Notes: a model not told the origin generated them from the letters alone. DNA of 64,000 nucleotides from Rickettsia tillamookensis (GCF_016743795.2 NZ_CP060138.2:620001-684000); one strand, 5' to 3'. Positions 54,359 to 63,795 are shown, numbered from the stretch's first letter. Made by a program: numbers and translations.

Positions 54359-54478
54359 TTTGAAAAATTGGCTACGTCGTCTTTGTAAGTCCTCGGATGC
54401 TCACGTATTTAGTATACGCTCCGCTCCTCGGCTTACAGACTCCTTGCTCTTTTCCAAATTAAACTTCGTATCCCAACT
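54350..54478 (+). repeat. RPE type D between RNase J and gpsA
   Basis: Starts GTATACTCGTTTAATTTG and ends CCAAATTAAACTTCGTATCC; the middle GTCCTCGGATGCTCACGTAT and GCTCCGCTCCTCGG matches the in-gene copy in gpsA in reverse. Confidence 0.85.
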
Positions 54479-54500
54479 CTTCATTTACTTGGAGCATTGA

Positions 54501-55601
54501 ATGAATAAATTTAAAAATATTGCGGTTTATGGGGGAGGGAGTTTCGGTACTAGTCTTGCTTCTTTAGCAGCACAAAACTGTAATAATGTTACTTTATTTT
54601 TACGTAACGAGGAAATAGCAAAAGAAATTTTACATAATAAAACTAACGTAAAATATTTAGGGGATATTAAATTACCTGCTCATTTACAGGCTACTACAAA
54701 CTTAAGTGTAATTAAGGATTTTGAACTAATTATTATTGCAGTGCCGTCTTACGCTTTTGATGACTCAATAAAATTATTAAAAACTCACGGCATTTCTAAA
54801 GACAATACTCTTCTAATCGCAACAAAAGGTTTCGCTCGTAATCCTACCGAACTATTTTCTGATAGGTTAAAAATTCTATTACCGTACAGCACTACAGCAT
54901 TTTTTGCAGGTCCGAATCTAGCGAAAGAACTAGCTAAAAATTTACCGGCTTCCGCAACTATTGCAAGTTTAGATATAGATATAGCAAATAAAATAGCCAA
55001 TAACCTAAGTTCAAAAACTTTTACGACGAATACGACAAGCGATATTGTGACATTACAGGTAGCAGGAGCGTTGAAAAATATCTTTGCTATTAAAAGCGGA
55101 ATTGATTTAGCAAAGAAGCAGGGCGAAAATGCAAGAGCAACGCTTATAGTAGCTGCCTTAAAAGAAATTGCTATTTTATCTAAGGCTTTGGGTGGTATGC
55201 GAGAACTTTCAGACATATACTCCTATGAAATGAAGGATTGGGATACGAAGTTCAACTTGGAAAAGAGCAAGGAGTTTGCACGCCGAGGAGCGGAGCGTAC
55301 AGAAGTATGTGAGCATCCGAGGTCTTACAAAGACGACGTAGCTAATTTTTCAAGTGGGGCGAATATACTATTAGAGGCTGGAGTAGTAGGCGATTTAGTC
55401 CTTACTTGCTATTCTTTAGGCTCACGCAATACAAAATTCGGTTATGAGCTTAGAATTAGTAGCGATAAAAAGAAATTTTTACAGGAATATAAACAGCTAG
55501 TAGAGGGAAGAGAAGCATTAAAATTAGTTTTAGATTTGATAAAAAAATATAATTTACGAATGCCTATAATTTCCGAAGTGGCTTCGTGTATACTCGTTTA
55601 A
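54501..55601 (+). CDS. gpsA: Glycerol-3-phosphate dehydrogenase [NAD(P)+], with in-frame RPE
   Basis: Supplies sn-glycerol-3-phosphate for phospholipid synthesis from dihydroxyacetone phosphate. The NAD loop AVYGGGSFGTSLA (residues 8-20), FAGPNLAKEL, the catalytic Lys region QVAGALKNIFAIKSGI and GVVGDLVLTCYSLGSRNTKFG are all visible. Residues about 248-287 (GYEVKF-like DTKFNLEKSKEF to YKDDVANF) come from an in-frame type D RPE, raising the length to 366 from the usual 325-330. The last residues CILV and stop belong to another type D copy. Confidence 0.93.
   Translation: MNKFKNIAVYGGGSFGTSLASLAAQNCNNVTLFLRNEEIAKEILHNKTNVKYLGDIKLPAHLQATTNLSVIKDFELIIIAVPSYAFDDSIKLLKTHGISKDNTLLIATKGFARNPTELFSDRLKILLPYSTTAFFAGPNLAKELAKNLPASATIASLDIDIANKIANNLSSKTFTTNTTSDIVTLQVAGALKNIFAIKSGIDLAKKQGENARATLIVAALKEIAILSKALGGMRELSDIYSYEMKDWDTKFNLEKSKEFARRGAERTEVCEHPRSYKDDVANFSSGANILLEAGVVGDLVLTCYSLGSRNTKFGYELRISSDKKKFLQEYKQLVEGREALKLVLDLIKKYNLRMPIISEVASCILV
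55241..55360 (-). repeat. RPE type D inserted in frame in gpsA
   Basis: GATACGAAGTTCAACTTGG and GTAGCTAATTTTTCAAGTGG ends; centre CGCCGAGGAGCGGAGCG and GTGAGCATCCGAGG as in the copy at 54350-54478. The frame stays open. Confidence 0.85.
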
Positions 55602-55742
55602 TTTGAAAAATAGGTAGACGAAGATCAACTTCAAAAAGAGCAAGGAGTCTATAAGTCGAGGAGCGAAGCGTATACTAATACGTGAGCACCGCAAATCTTA
55701 TAAGACGACGTAGCCAATTTTTGAAGTTCATCGAGTATACTA
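55586..55742 (+). repeat. RPE type D after gpsA
   Basis: Begins GTATACTCGTTTAATTTG within the last gpsA codons and continues GACGAAGATCAACTTC ... GAAGTTCATCGAGTATAC. The far end touches the stop of the next, minus-strand gene at 55740. Confidence 0.85.
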
Positions 55743-56225
55743 CAGCAATCTCTTCATCTGTTCTTGCTCTAATTTTTCTTCTTTATCTAGTTTATTTAAA
55801 AATTCTTTATAAAAACCATTTGTTATATATACAAGTTCCATTTCGGTATTTAATTCAGAAAATTCAAGTATGATTAAACATTCACCATCTTTGAAAGTAA
55901 CCACTTTATCATTTTCTTCTTCTAAACTATATTTATCTTTTAAAATGTTATAAAACTCTTCAAACTTATTTTTATCTATAGTTAAGATAACGGCTTCTAT
56001 TACATTAAAATCATTACATATTACTAAAGCTTTAGATATAGTTTTTTCGTTTGGTTCTATATAATAATTATATCCTTGCCAATAATTAGGTTCTTTATTG
56101 ATGATTTTGTATTTTTTTATTAAATCTATATTGGTAGTTTTATTTAATTTAAGACCAAGCGGCATAGGATTAGAATAGGTATTTAAACAAAAAAATATAA
56201 TGAATAAGGGTAATAGATTTTGCAT
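55740..56225 (-). CDS. Hypothetical exported protein
   Basis: Not recognised. A signal peptide (MQNLLPLFIIFFCLNTYSNP, probable cut near residue 19) precedes a mature part of about 140 residues with alternating polar/hydrophobic strands (KALVICNDFNVIEAVILTID, VTFKDGECLIILEFSE, MELVYITNGFYKEF) and an acidic/Gln-rich C-terminal helix (EEKLEQEQMKRLL). It is likely periplasmic. It is convergent with gpsA; its stop overlaps the end of a type D RPE. Confidence 0.7.
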   Translation of the reverse strand: MQNLLPLFIIFFCLNTYSNPMPLGLKLNKTTNIDLIKKYKIINKEPNYWQGYNYYIEPNEKTISKALVICNDFNVIEAVILTIDKNKFEEFYNILKDKYSLEEENDKVVTFKDGECLIILEFSELNTEMELVYITNGFYKEFLNKLDKEEKLEQEQMKRLL

Positions 56226-56393
56226 AAATAATATGAAAATTTTATATTAAATTAGATACCTTAAATAACATAAGATTTTTTAAATTTCAATTAAAAATTT
56301 ATTTTTGTCTGATGAAGTAAAAATCTTTACAAAATTTAGTGAAAAAAAATAAAACCTCATATATTATAAGTAATTATATCTTTAGCTCATTAC

Positions 56394-57323
56394 ATGATAA
56401 TCTTTAGTATAGTTTTTTTTAAAACCGTTTCGGTATTATTAAGTGTAGTAATAGGATTCTTAGCAGGTAAATATTCAAATGTTGAAAGAGATAGTATCTC
56501 TTCGTTACTATTCTATTTTATATCGCCTATAGTATTTTTTACGATACCTGCTAGTACAACCTTAACACTTTCGGCATTAAGCGTTACAGTCGTAACATTT
56601 GTAATTGCAACACTATTATCGCTTTTTTCTTATTATTTTTTTGGTAAATTTTGGCAAGATCATACCCGTAATATTATAGCTTTATCTGCAGGTACGGCAA
56701 ATGGCGGATATTTTATGTTGCCTATAGCTGCAGCACTTTTCGATGATTATACATTAAGTATTTACATGATGGCTGTTATAGGAGTTAATATTTATGAATG
56801 TTCCGTCGGCTTTTATATTTGTATGCGAAGTTTTGCAAATACCACCGATAGTATATTAAAAGTAGTAAAATTACCGATTTTGAACGCTTTTTTCTTGGGA
56901 TGTTTATTTAGTTTTTGCGGTTTTACTTTACCGGATTTTTTAGATGATTTTATATATAATATGAAAGGCTCTTTTTCGATACTCGGTATGGTGATGGTGG
57001 GCCTTGCTCTTTCATCTCTACAAAAATTTGAAGTCGATATAAAATTTACTCTTGCTACGTTTGCTGCTAAATTTTTATTCTATCCTTTGGGAGTAGGGTT
57101 ATTTATCATGTTTGATCATTTTGTAACAAAATGGTATAACAATGATTACTATAATGCTCTAAAACTACTTTCTACGGCACCACTCGCAGCAAATACTATA
57201 GTTATAGCGAATTTACAGAAATTTTATCCTGAGAAAGTTGCAGCTACCGTGTTTTTATCTTTGCTTTTTGTAGTTATATATATGCCGACAATGGTCAGTA
57301 TATTTTTAAGTGACTTAAATTAA
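56394..57323 (+). CDS. AEC family transporter (auxin efflux carrier type)
   Basis: Ten-helix secondary carrier of the bile/arsenite/riboflavin and auxin-efflux superfamily; bacterial members move malonate or other small organic acids. Hydrophobic helices span the whole 309 residues; family signs are LAGKYSNVERDSISSLLFYFISPIVFF, GTANGGYFMLPIAAALF, MKGSFSILGMVMVGLALS and the C-terminal APLAANTIVIANLQKFYPEKVAATVFLS. The length is normal. It is a single gene on the plus strand; the substrate is unknown. Confidence 0.88.
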   Translation: MIIFSIVFFKTVSVLLSVVIGFLAGKYSNVERDSISSLLFYFISPIVFFTIPASTTLTLSALSVTVVTFVIATLLSLFSYYFFGKFWQDHTRNIIALSAGTANGGYFMLPIAAALFDDYTLSIYMMAVIGVNIYECSVGFYICMRSFANTTDSILKVVKLPILNAFFLGCLFSFCGFTLPDFLDDFIYNMKGSFSILGMVMVGLALSSLQKFEVDIKFTLATFAAKFLFYPLGVGLFIMFDHFVTKWYNNDYYNALKLLSTAPLAANTIVIANLQKFYPEKVAATVFLSLLFVVIYMPTMVSIFLSDLN

Positions 57324-57381
57324 TAACATGATGACAATGATTTTTTTAAAATTTATTCTAAATTGATATTAATAGGTTCAT

Positions 57382-58017
57382 ATGAAAATTAATTCAATAA
57401 AAATTGGTCCCTATATTAAAGATACATTATTCTTTTTTAAAAGACTAAATATTAAAAAACCTATTTGGCTCGGTACTTCAATGGGCGGTATTATAGGTAT
57501 GGTACTTGCCAGTAAATATAAAAATATTTTTAAAGCCCTAATATTAAATGATATCGGGGCATTTATTGATGCTGCTCCTTTAATTAAAATTGGAGGTTAT
57601 GCTAAAAAAACGGTACTCTTAGATGATTTGGCTAGTGCAAAAGAACATTTAAAACTTATTTATGCCCAAATAGGTATTAAAGATGAAGAAGATTGGGATT
57701 ATTTAACAAAATATAGCGTAATTTCTACATTTGGCGGAAAATATAAAATGAATTATGATCCTGCTATAACAAAAGGAATGAAAAATGCTAGTAACCAAGA
57801 AGATGTTAAACTATGGTCCGTATGGAATAAAATAAAATGTAGAATATTAGTAATTCATGGGATGAAATCTCAAATTTTAACAAAATCTACTGTTAAAAAG
57901 ATGAAAGAAACAAAAACTTTTGATCTTTATGAAATAAAATATGCCGGTCATGCTCCTTCCCTAATGAATCCTGAAGAAATTAACTATGTCAAATCTTGGT
58001 TAGAGAAGAAGTCTTGA
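57382..58017 (+). CDS. Alpha/beta hydrolase, N-terminally truncated
   Basis: It keeps the nucleophile elbow WLGTSMGGIIGM, a lid-like middle and the catalytic-His region EIKYAGHAPSLMNPEE, but starts about 75 residues late: the oxyanion-hole HG motif and first strands of the fold are missing. Upstream bases 57324-57381 do not encode them in any frame I read. With 211 residues instead of roughly 290 it is probably a non-functional remnant, although the frame is intact. Confidence 0.7.
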   Translation: MKINSIKIGPYIKDTLFFFKRLNIKKPIWLGTSMGGIIGMVLASKYKNIFKALILNDIGAFIDAAPLIKIGGYAKKTVLLDDLASAKEHLKLIYAQIGIKDEEDWDYLTKYSVISTFGGKYKMNYDPAITKGMKNASNQEDVKLWSVWNKIKCRILVIHGMKSQILTKSTVKKMKETKTFDLYEIKYAGHAPSLMNPEEINYVKSWLEKKS

Positions 58018-58077
58018 GGTCGTTTCGGATACCAAATCGTCATTGAGAGGAGGCATTGTTGCGTGGACCTGTTTACC

Positions 58078-58199
58078 CGTCATTGCGAGAAGAATTACGT
58101 AGTAATTCGACGAAGCAATCTAGTAAAAAATTCTGATTTACAGAATTTTTTTAATTATTTTTACTGGATTGCCACGTCGCTTCGCTCCTCGCAATGACG
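58078..58199 (+). repeat. RPE type A, intergenic
   Basis: Ends CGTCATTGCGAGAAG and CTCCTCGCAATGACG, with an AAAAATTCTG / CAGAATTTTT stem; a truncated left end (CGTCATTGAGAGGAGGC) precedes it at 58038. Confidence 0.88.
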
Positions 58200-58269
58200 A
58201 TTAGATATCCACGCAAGCAATGCTTTGCAAGAATGACATAAGAATCATTTAAATAAACAAACAATAATT

Positions 58270-59202
58270 ATGAAAATTAATACTAAAGTACTAATAATAG
58301 GTTCAGGTCCTGCGGGTCTAAGTGCCGCTATTTATACGGCTAGAGCCGCTCTAAAACCAATATTAATTAATGGTATGCAGCCAGGCGGGCAGCTTACAAT
58401 TACCACCGATGTTGAGAATTATCCTGGATTTGCGGAAACGGTGCAAGGACCTTGGCTTATGGAACAAATGGCTATGCAGGCTAAAAATGTCGGTACAGAA
58501 ATTATTAGTGATTACGTGGAAAAAGTGGATTTATCAAAAAGACCTTTTAAAGTATTTACCGGAGTTGGGAATGAGTATGAAGCAGAAAGTATAATCATCT
58601 GTACCGGTGCGGAAGCAAAATGGCTTGGTATAGCTTCAGAGCAGGAATTTCGTGGTTTTGGTGTTTCGGCATGTGCTACTTGTGATGGTTTCTTTTTTAA
58701 GAATCAAGAAATAGTTGTAGTAGGGGGAGGAAATAGTGCAGTAGAAGAAGCTTTATACTTAACCAATCATGCTAGCAAAGTTACTATAATACATAGAAGA
58801 GATAGTTTTAGAGCTGAGAAAATATTACAGGATCGATTATTTAAAAACCCTAAAATATCGATAATTTGGGATCATGTAGTAGATGAGATTGTAGGTAGCG
58901 ATAAACCAAAATCCGTTACCGGAGTTAAAATTCAAAATGTCCACACCAAAGAGATTAGTTTAGTGAATTGTAGCGGTGTATTTATAGCTATCGGGCATGC
59001 ACCGAATACGGGGCTATTTACCGGACAAATTGCAATGGATGACGATAATTATATCATCACGAAGTCAGGTACAACTAAAACTAGCGTAGAAGGGGTTTTT
59101 GCTGCCGGTGACGTTCAGGATAAAATTTATAGACAAGCAGTAACTGCTGCAGGTAGTGGCTGTATGGCTGCTCTTGAGGTAGAGAAATTTTTGAATAAAT
59201 AA
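58270..59202 (+). CDS. trxB: Thioredoxin-disulfide reductase
   Basis: FAD enzyme passing NADPH electrons to thioredoxin. The FAD-binding GSGPAGLSAAIY, QPGGQLTITTDVENYPGF, redox-active CATC (Cys135/Cys138 in SACATCDGFF), NADPH-binding GGGNSAVEEALYL and C-terminal GVFAAGDVQDKIYRQAVTAAGSGC are all present. The length of 310 is normal. It stands alone downstream of an RPE. Confidence 0.97.
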   Translation: MKINTKVLIIGSGPAGLSAAIYTARAALKPILINGMQPGGQLTITTDVENYPGFAETVQGPWLMEQMAMQAKNVGTEIISDYVEKVDLSKRPFKVFTGVGNEYEAESIIICTGAEAKWLGIASEQEFRGFGVSACATCDGFFFKNQEIVVVGGGNSAVEEALYLTNHASKVTIIHRRDSFRAEKILQDRLFKNPKISIIWDHVVDEIVGSDKPKSVTGVKIQNVHTKEISLVNCSGVFIAIGHAPNTGLFTGQIAMDDDNYIITKSGTTKTSVEGVFAAGDVQDKIYRQAVTAAGSGCMAALEVEKFLNK

Positions 59203-59263
59203 TAAAATTCCTAAAAAAAAGACATAATCATATAAAAATTCATTAATTTTTTTTAATAAATTC

Positions 59264-59290
59264 TTGTATTAAAAATTATAGCAATATAAT
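59264..59290 (+). promoter_or_regulatory. Candidate sigma-70 promoter before the VWA-domain gene
   Basis: TTGTAT at 59264-59269 and TATAAT at 59285-59290 are separated by 15 bases, slightly short. A strong ribosome site (GAGAGG, about 59314-59320) precedes ATG 59325. Confidence 0.4.
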
Positions 59291-59324
59291 CTTTCTTTCT
59301 AATTTTATAAAATAGAGAGGAATT

Positions 59325-60870
59325 ATGCCTACACAGCACTTAACTTCAGAGAAAAAATGGGAAATTTTTTTAAAAGCTATAGGAGCAGAAATAGGAGTTA
59401 CAAAGGTAACTGATAATAAAGTTATTTTTAAAACAACTTCTAATGACTTAGAACATTTTCGTACATTATTAGCATCCCCTGATGAATTAAAGAAGAATGT
59501 GATACATGCTTTATTTAAGGATAATAAGGAGAATACAGTAGAATCTGAACTATATAGATACTTCAGATATAGAAATAGGAGAGTTATTTTATAAGCTAGT
59601 AGATGGTGATCTTATAACAGAGTATGGTTTGTCTAAAATTTTAGAAACAATAAGATTAGAAGCTGAATTTAATAAAGAATTATTAACTGCTGAGATTCAA
59701 CTCTCTTGTGGAAATCCAATAAAACATAAAATGGATGAATCCAAACTTGAGACACTACAAGCCGTTATAAGTGATGAAAATAAATTATCAAAAATTTTAA
59801 CAGGTGAAGCAACACCGGCTACAGATTATACCTATCCACCTACTGAATTTTCTAAATTAATATCCCAAATTATTTCTCATAAAGAAAATAATAGCTTAAC
59901 TTTTACTCTAAATAACGGTGCAGCAATGCAAGCCGTTCAAGCTTATAAAATTGACGGTAAACCACCTATTATCGCTTCTAATTTGGACGGCAGATTTATC
60001 CTTGATAAGCAATATTTATTAAAATATTTATTTCCGATATTTAACGGTTTTGTCTGGCAGGAAAACGGTAAATTTCCTATTATGTTTTCTTCTAAAGACC
60101 CGGAATATCTAAATACTAATAATAATCATGAAATTACTTTATTAATAGATATTAGCGGTAGTATGAAATATACTTTTAGTGATTATAAAAGTAATATACA
60201 AAAGATACTAGCTAAATTAGTTGAGATCCCTAATTGGAAAATTAATATAGTTTCATTTAATGATCAATCTAGCATGGAATCTTTTTCTGATAAGGAAAAC
60301 TCTCTTGAAGATATTAAGAAATATGTAGAAAATTTAAATGCTGATGGATATACAAGATTATACGGTACCGTCAAAGATGCTTTAGAATTATTGAAAGAAA
60401 AAATAGATATACATTCTACTATTATAGTATTTACTGATGGAAAGAACGAAGGAACTGACTGTAATACAACACAACAAGAGGTTATAGATTCTGCAATCTC
60501 TGTAATACAAAACCCTCAGTTTAATATGTATGCGGTAGGATTTGGTGAGAACTACAATAAAGAATTTTTTGAAGAAATTGCAATGCGTGGAGGATTTACT
60601 CATATTAGTTTAAGAGATCCGAGTGGTATGAAACAGCTTGAACAATATATTGACAATATTGAGCAAAAGGTGGTTATTTGGAAAATATTAGGAGAACAAT
60701 TAAATTTGATAACACGAGTACAAGAAGGTGATGTTTTTATTGGAGATAAAGTAGATACCGATAAAGAAATTACGTTCTCTAAAGACGGTCAACAATTCAC
60801 GATTGGAGTAGAGGAGTTTGATGCAAATATTGCCGGCGTAGTAAGAAGTTGTTACGATGAAGTAGCTTAA
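59325..60870 (+). pseudogene. VWA-domain protein gene split by a frameshift
   Basis: The first frame (MPTQHLTSEKKWEIFLKAIG) reads to KENTVESEL then closes at 59594; the following frame carries on as YIDTSDIEIGELFYKLVDGD into an open stretch that ends at 60870. The shift lies at about 59540-59549. Joined it would be about 515 residues. The von Willebrand A domain (about 60140-60640) has the MIDAS motif DISGSMKY and a second site TDGKNEG; a metal-dependent adhesion role is possible. A 413-residue product starting at TTG 59629 could still be made. Confidence 0.75.
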
Positions 60871-60880
60871 TTGTTAGAGT

Positions 60881-61022
60881 GTCATACCGTGGCTTGTCCA
60901 CGGTATCCAGAAAAATAACTAAAAATACTAATAATATTAGTATTTTTAACTGGATTCCGTGAATAAATCACGGAATGACAGCGGTGGAATTGATCCACGC
61001 CCAACACCTACTCGCAATGACG
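60881..61022 (+). repeat. RPE type C with flanking type A end
   Basis: GTCATACCGTGGCTTGTCCA to AATAAATCACGGAATGACAG, followed by TGATCCACGCCCAACACC and CTCGCAATGACG. Confidence 0.85.
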
Positions 61023-61053
61023 GCTTAGTATCCAAGCAGACAATGAGGAATTT

Positions 61054-62487
61054 ATGAACTTACTTAAAAATATTACGGGAAAGAATTATATAAACGGTGA
61101 ATTTATAGAGTTCGGGAAGCAAATATCCGTTATTAATCCTTCGACCTTAAAAGAAATTGCTACAGTTCCAAATTTAGGATTATCTAAGATTAATTCAGCA
61201 ATTAATAATACGGTGCAAACTTTTTCTTCATGGTCACAAAGTTCGTTTGAAGAAAGAATAGCGATTCTTAGAAAATGGTATAATTTAGTAATCGAAAATA
61301 TTGATGAATTAAGCCATATATTAACTCTAGAGCAGGGTAAGGTACTCTCTGAATCCAAAAAAGAAATTCTATACGGAGCATCTTTTATTGATTGGTATAC
61401 ATATGTTATACATAATATTCACGGGACCATTAAACCGGGCAGTAGTAAAGCTCATAAAATTGTTACGCAATATGAGCCGGTTGGACCGTCTGCGGCTATA
61501 ACTCCTTGGAATTTTCCAAATGCAATGATTACTCGTAAGGTAGTGCCTGCAATAGCTGCAGGCTGCAGCGTTATATTAAAACCGTCAAGTCTTACGCCTC
61601 TATCAGCTTTAATACTTGCGAAATTTGCAAGCGATGCCGGTTTGCCAGCCGGAGTATTTAACGTGATTACCGGTGATTCGGATGTTATAGGTAAGTCTTT
61701 TTGTGAAGATTTTAGGCTTCGGAAATTATCATTTACCGGTTCTACAAATGTCGGTAAAATTCTATATCAAAATGCCGCAAATACTCTAAAACGTTTATCT
61801 TTGGAACTTGGCGGCAATGCTCCTTTCATTATAACGGCAGATAATGAGTTGGAAAAAGTAGCAAGCGATTTGGTAGTTGCTAAAACTAGAAATAGCGGGC
61901 AGTCTTGTACTTCACCCAATAGGATATTTATAGAAGAATCTATATATGAAAAATTTATAGAAATTCTAAAGGCTAAATTTACTAAGCTTAAATCTGGTGA
62001 CGGATTTGATAAAGCATCAGATATAGGTCCGTTAATTAACTCTGCTGCCATAGAAAAAATACAAAAGCTACTTGCTGATGCACAAAATAAAGGAGCTAAA
62101 TTAATTTGCGGCGGTAAAGCTGTTGATAATTTTATTGAGCCTACTATTATTATTGACTGTTTGGATAATATGGATATCTTTAGAACAGAAATATTCGGTC
62201 CAGTGGTTGCGTGCTATAAATTTAAAGATTTGGATGAAGTAATAGAACGTGCAAATAATACCGAATACGGCTTGCAAGGATATGTATATTCAAATAATAT
62301 ACCTGTGGCACAAATGATAGCGTCTAAGCTTGATTTTGGTATGGTATCAATTAACGACCCGTTACCTGCAAATGCAAAAGCACCTTTTGCAGGGCGTAAA
62401 GCTTCAGGCTTTGGAGTTGAAGGCTCATTTGAAGGGATATTTGAATATCTAAATACTAAATATATAAATTTACAGAATATAATATAA
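61054..62487 (+). CDS. NAD(P)-dependent aldehyde dehydrogenase (succinate-semialdehyde type)
   Basis: ALDH-superfamily enzyme of 477 residues. Motifs in order are ITPWNFPNAMITRKVVPAIAAG, FTGSTNVGK, LELGGNAPFII (catalytic Glu), NSGQSCTSPNR (catalytic Cys near residue 290), EIFGPVVACYKF and PFAGRKASGFGVEGSFEG. The NPSTLKEIATVPNLG start and overall sequence resemble GabD-type succinate-semialdehyde dehydrogenases, but the substrate is not certain. It is followed 5 bases later by a small acidic gene. Confidence 0.9.
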   Translation: MNLLKNITGKNYINGEFIEFGKQISVINPSTLKEIATVPNLGLSKINSAINNTVQTFSSWSQSSFEERIAILRKWYNLVIENIDELSHILTLEQGKVLSESKKEILYGASFIDWYTYVIHNIHGTIKPGSSKAHKIVTQYEPVGPSAAITPWNFPNAMITRKVVPAIAAGCSVILKPSSLTPLSALILAKFASDAGLPAGVFNVITGDSDVIGKSFCEDFRLRKLSFTGSTNVGKILYQNAANTLKRLSLELGGNAPFIITADNELEKVASDLVVAKTRNSGQSCTSPNRIFIEESIYEKFIEILKAKFTKLKSGDGFDKASDIGPLINSAAIEKIQKLLADAQNKGAKLICGGKAVDNFIEPTIIIDCLDNMDIFRTEIFGPVVACYKFKDLDEVIERANNTEYGLQGYVYSNNIPVAQMIASKLDFGMVSINDPLPANAKAPFAGRKASGFGVEGSFEGIFEYLNTKYINLQNII

Positions 62488-62492
62488 TAAAT

Positions 62493-62849
62493 ATGCACAT
62501 ATTTAGCGATGTTACGTCTGAATTAAAAGAGCAAATAGAAAGCATTATATCTATTATTTATGATCACAATGGCTCATTAAGTAATGAGTTAAATCAAATA
62601 TTAGAAAAAAATGTATCATTACCGATGGAGTATTTTTATCCTATAACAAACCTAATAAAAATATTTAGTAATGCTGATATTAAACTACCTCTAGATCTTT
62701 GTCGTACTTTAAGTACAGTACTACAAAATTTTTATAATGATCATTATGAGGAAATTGTAGGAGAAGAAGAGCCGGATAGTGATTTTGAAAACTTCACGGA
62801 AGATGATAATAACTTAAACAATATTGATATTCTAGGGGTGGATGAATAA
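62493..62849 (+). CDS. Small acidic hypothetical protein
   Basis: Not recognised. It has 118 residues, helical in the first two thirds (LKEQIESIISIIYDHNGSL, LPLDLCRTLSTVLQNFY), with a strongly acidic tail (EEIVGEEEPDSDFENFTEDDN). It has no signal or TM helix. It begins 5 bases after the aldehyde dehydrogenase and overlaps the glycosyltransferase start by 8 bases, which implies coupling. Confidence 0.65.
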   Translation: MHIFSDVTSELKEQIESIISIIYDHNGSLSNELNQILEKNVSLPMEYFYPITNLIKIFSNADIKLPLDLCRTLSTVLQNFYNDHYEEIVGEEEPDSDFENFTEDDNNLNNIDILGVDE

Positions 62850-63687
62850 TAACACTCTAAAAATCTCAATAGTTTTACCGGTTTATAATAGAGAGAAGCT
62901 ATTACCTTTTGCTATTGAGAGCTGCCTTAATCAAAGCTTTAAAGACTTTGAGCTTATTATTATTGATGATTGCTCAAAAGATAGTAGCGTTATAGTAGCT
63001 AGGAAATATGCAGAGCAGGATTCACGTATTAAAGTAATAGTAAATGAGAGCAATAAAAGATTACCGGCAAGTTTGAATGTGGCTTTTAAAGAGGCCAAGG
63101 GAGAGTATTTTACTTGGACTTCAGATGATAATCTTTTCCATGAAAATGCTTTAGAAAAAATGGTTAAGACACTTGATAATTCACCTGAGATAGGGCTTGT
63201 ATATACTGATTATACTTTAATCGATGAGCAAGGTAGTATAGGTGCAAGACTTTATCAAGAACCGCCTGAGTTTTTACCGATTAGAGATTGTGTCGGTGCA
63301 TGTTTCTTATATAGAGCCGATTTAGCAAGACAAATAGGGGGATATAATGAAAATATGCAGTTGGTGGATGATTATGAATATTGGCTTCGTTTTGGACTTG
63401 TTACGAAATTTGCTCATATACCGGAATCTTTATATTTCTACCGAGTACATGATCAAAGCTTAACAATAGAGCGTAAAATAGAAGCAAAACAGGCCAAAAG
63501 AGCTTTAAAAGAATTATTCAAAGATAAATATATTATTCCTGCTGAGATTAAACCTATAAATGATTTATATAATTGGTTTATTGAAGATAGAAATTTAAGC
63601 TCTTATTTTAGGTTATTTAAAATAATTATTTGTAGTCCGATAATTACTATTTCTTATATTATTAAAAATCTGAAAAGAATCAGGTGA
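62842..63687 (+). CDS. Glycosyltransferase family 2 protein
   Basis: Inverting GT-A glycosyltransferase. SIVLPVYNREKLLPFAIESCLNQSFKDFELIIIDDCSKDSS is the nucleotide-binding start, EYFTWTSDDNLFHENALEKM contains the DxD-type metal site, and VDDYEYWLRFG corresponds to the ED acceptor-site motif. The length is 281. It is likely a surface polysaccharide or LPS enzyme; the sugar is unknown. It is coupled to the small acidic gene before it. Confidence 0.88.
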   Translation: MNNNTLKISIVLPVYNREKLLPFAIESCLNQSFKDFELIIIDDCSKDSSVIVARKYAEQDSRIKVIVNESNKRLPASLNVAFKEAKGEYFTWTSDDNLFHENALEKMVKTLDNSPEIGLVYTDYTLIDEQGSIGARLYQEPPEFLPIRDCVGACFLYRADLARQIGGYNENMQLVDDYEYWLRFGLVTKFAHIPESLYFYRVHDQSLTIERKIEAKQAKRALKELFKDKYIIPAEIKPINDLYNWFIEDRNLSSYFRLFKIIICSPIITISYIIKNLKRIR

Positions 63688-63701
63688 TGCTTTAGAATAG
63701 T

Positions 63702-63795
63702 GTCATACCGTGGCTTGACCACGGTATCCAGTAAAAAACCTAAAGTAGCTAGTATTAATTATTTTGTGGATACCGTGGTCAAGCCACGGTATGAC
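63702..63795 (+). repeat. RPE type C, intergenic
   Basis: Ends GTCATACCGTGGCTTGACCA and TGGTCAAGCCACGGTATGAC, perfect over 20 bases, 7 bases before the helicase start. Confidence 0.9.
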
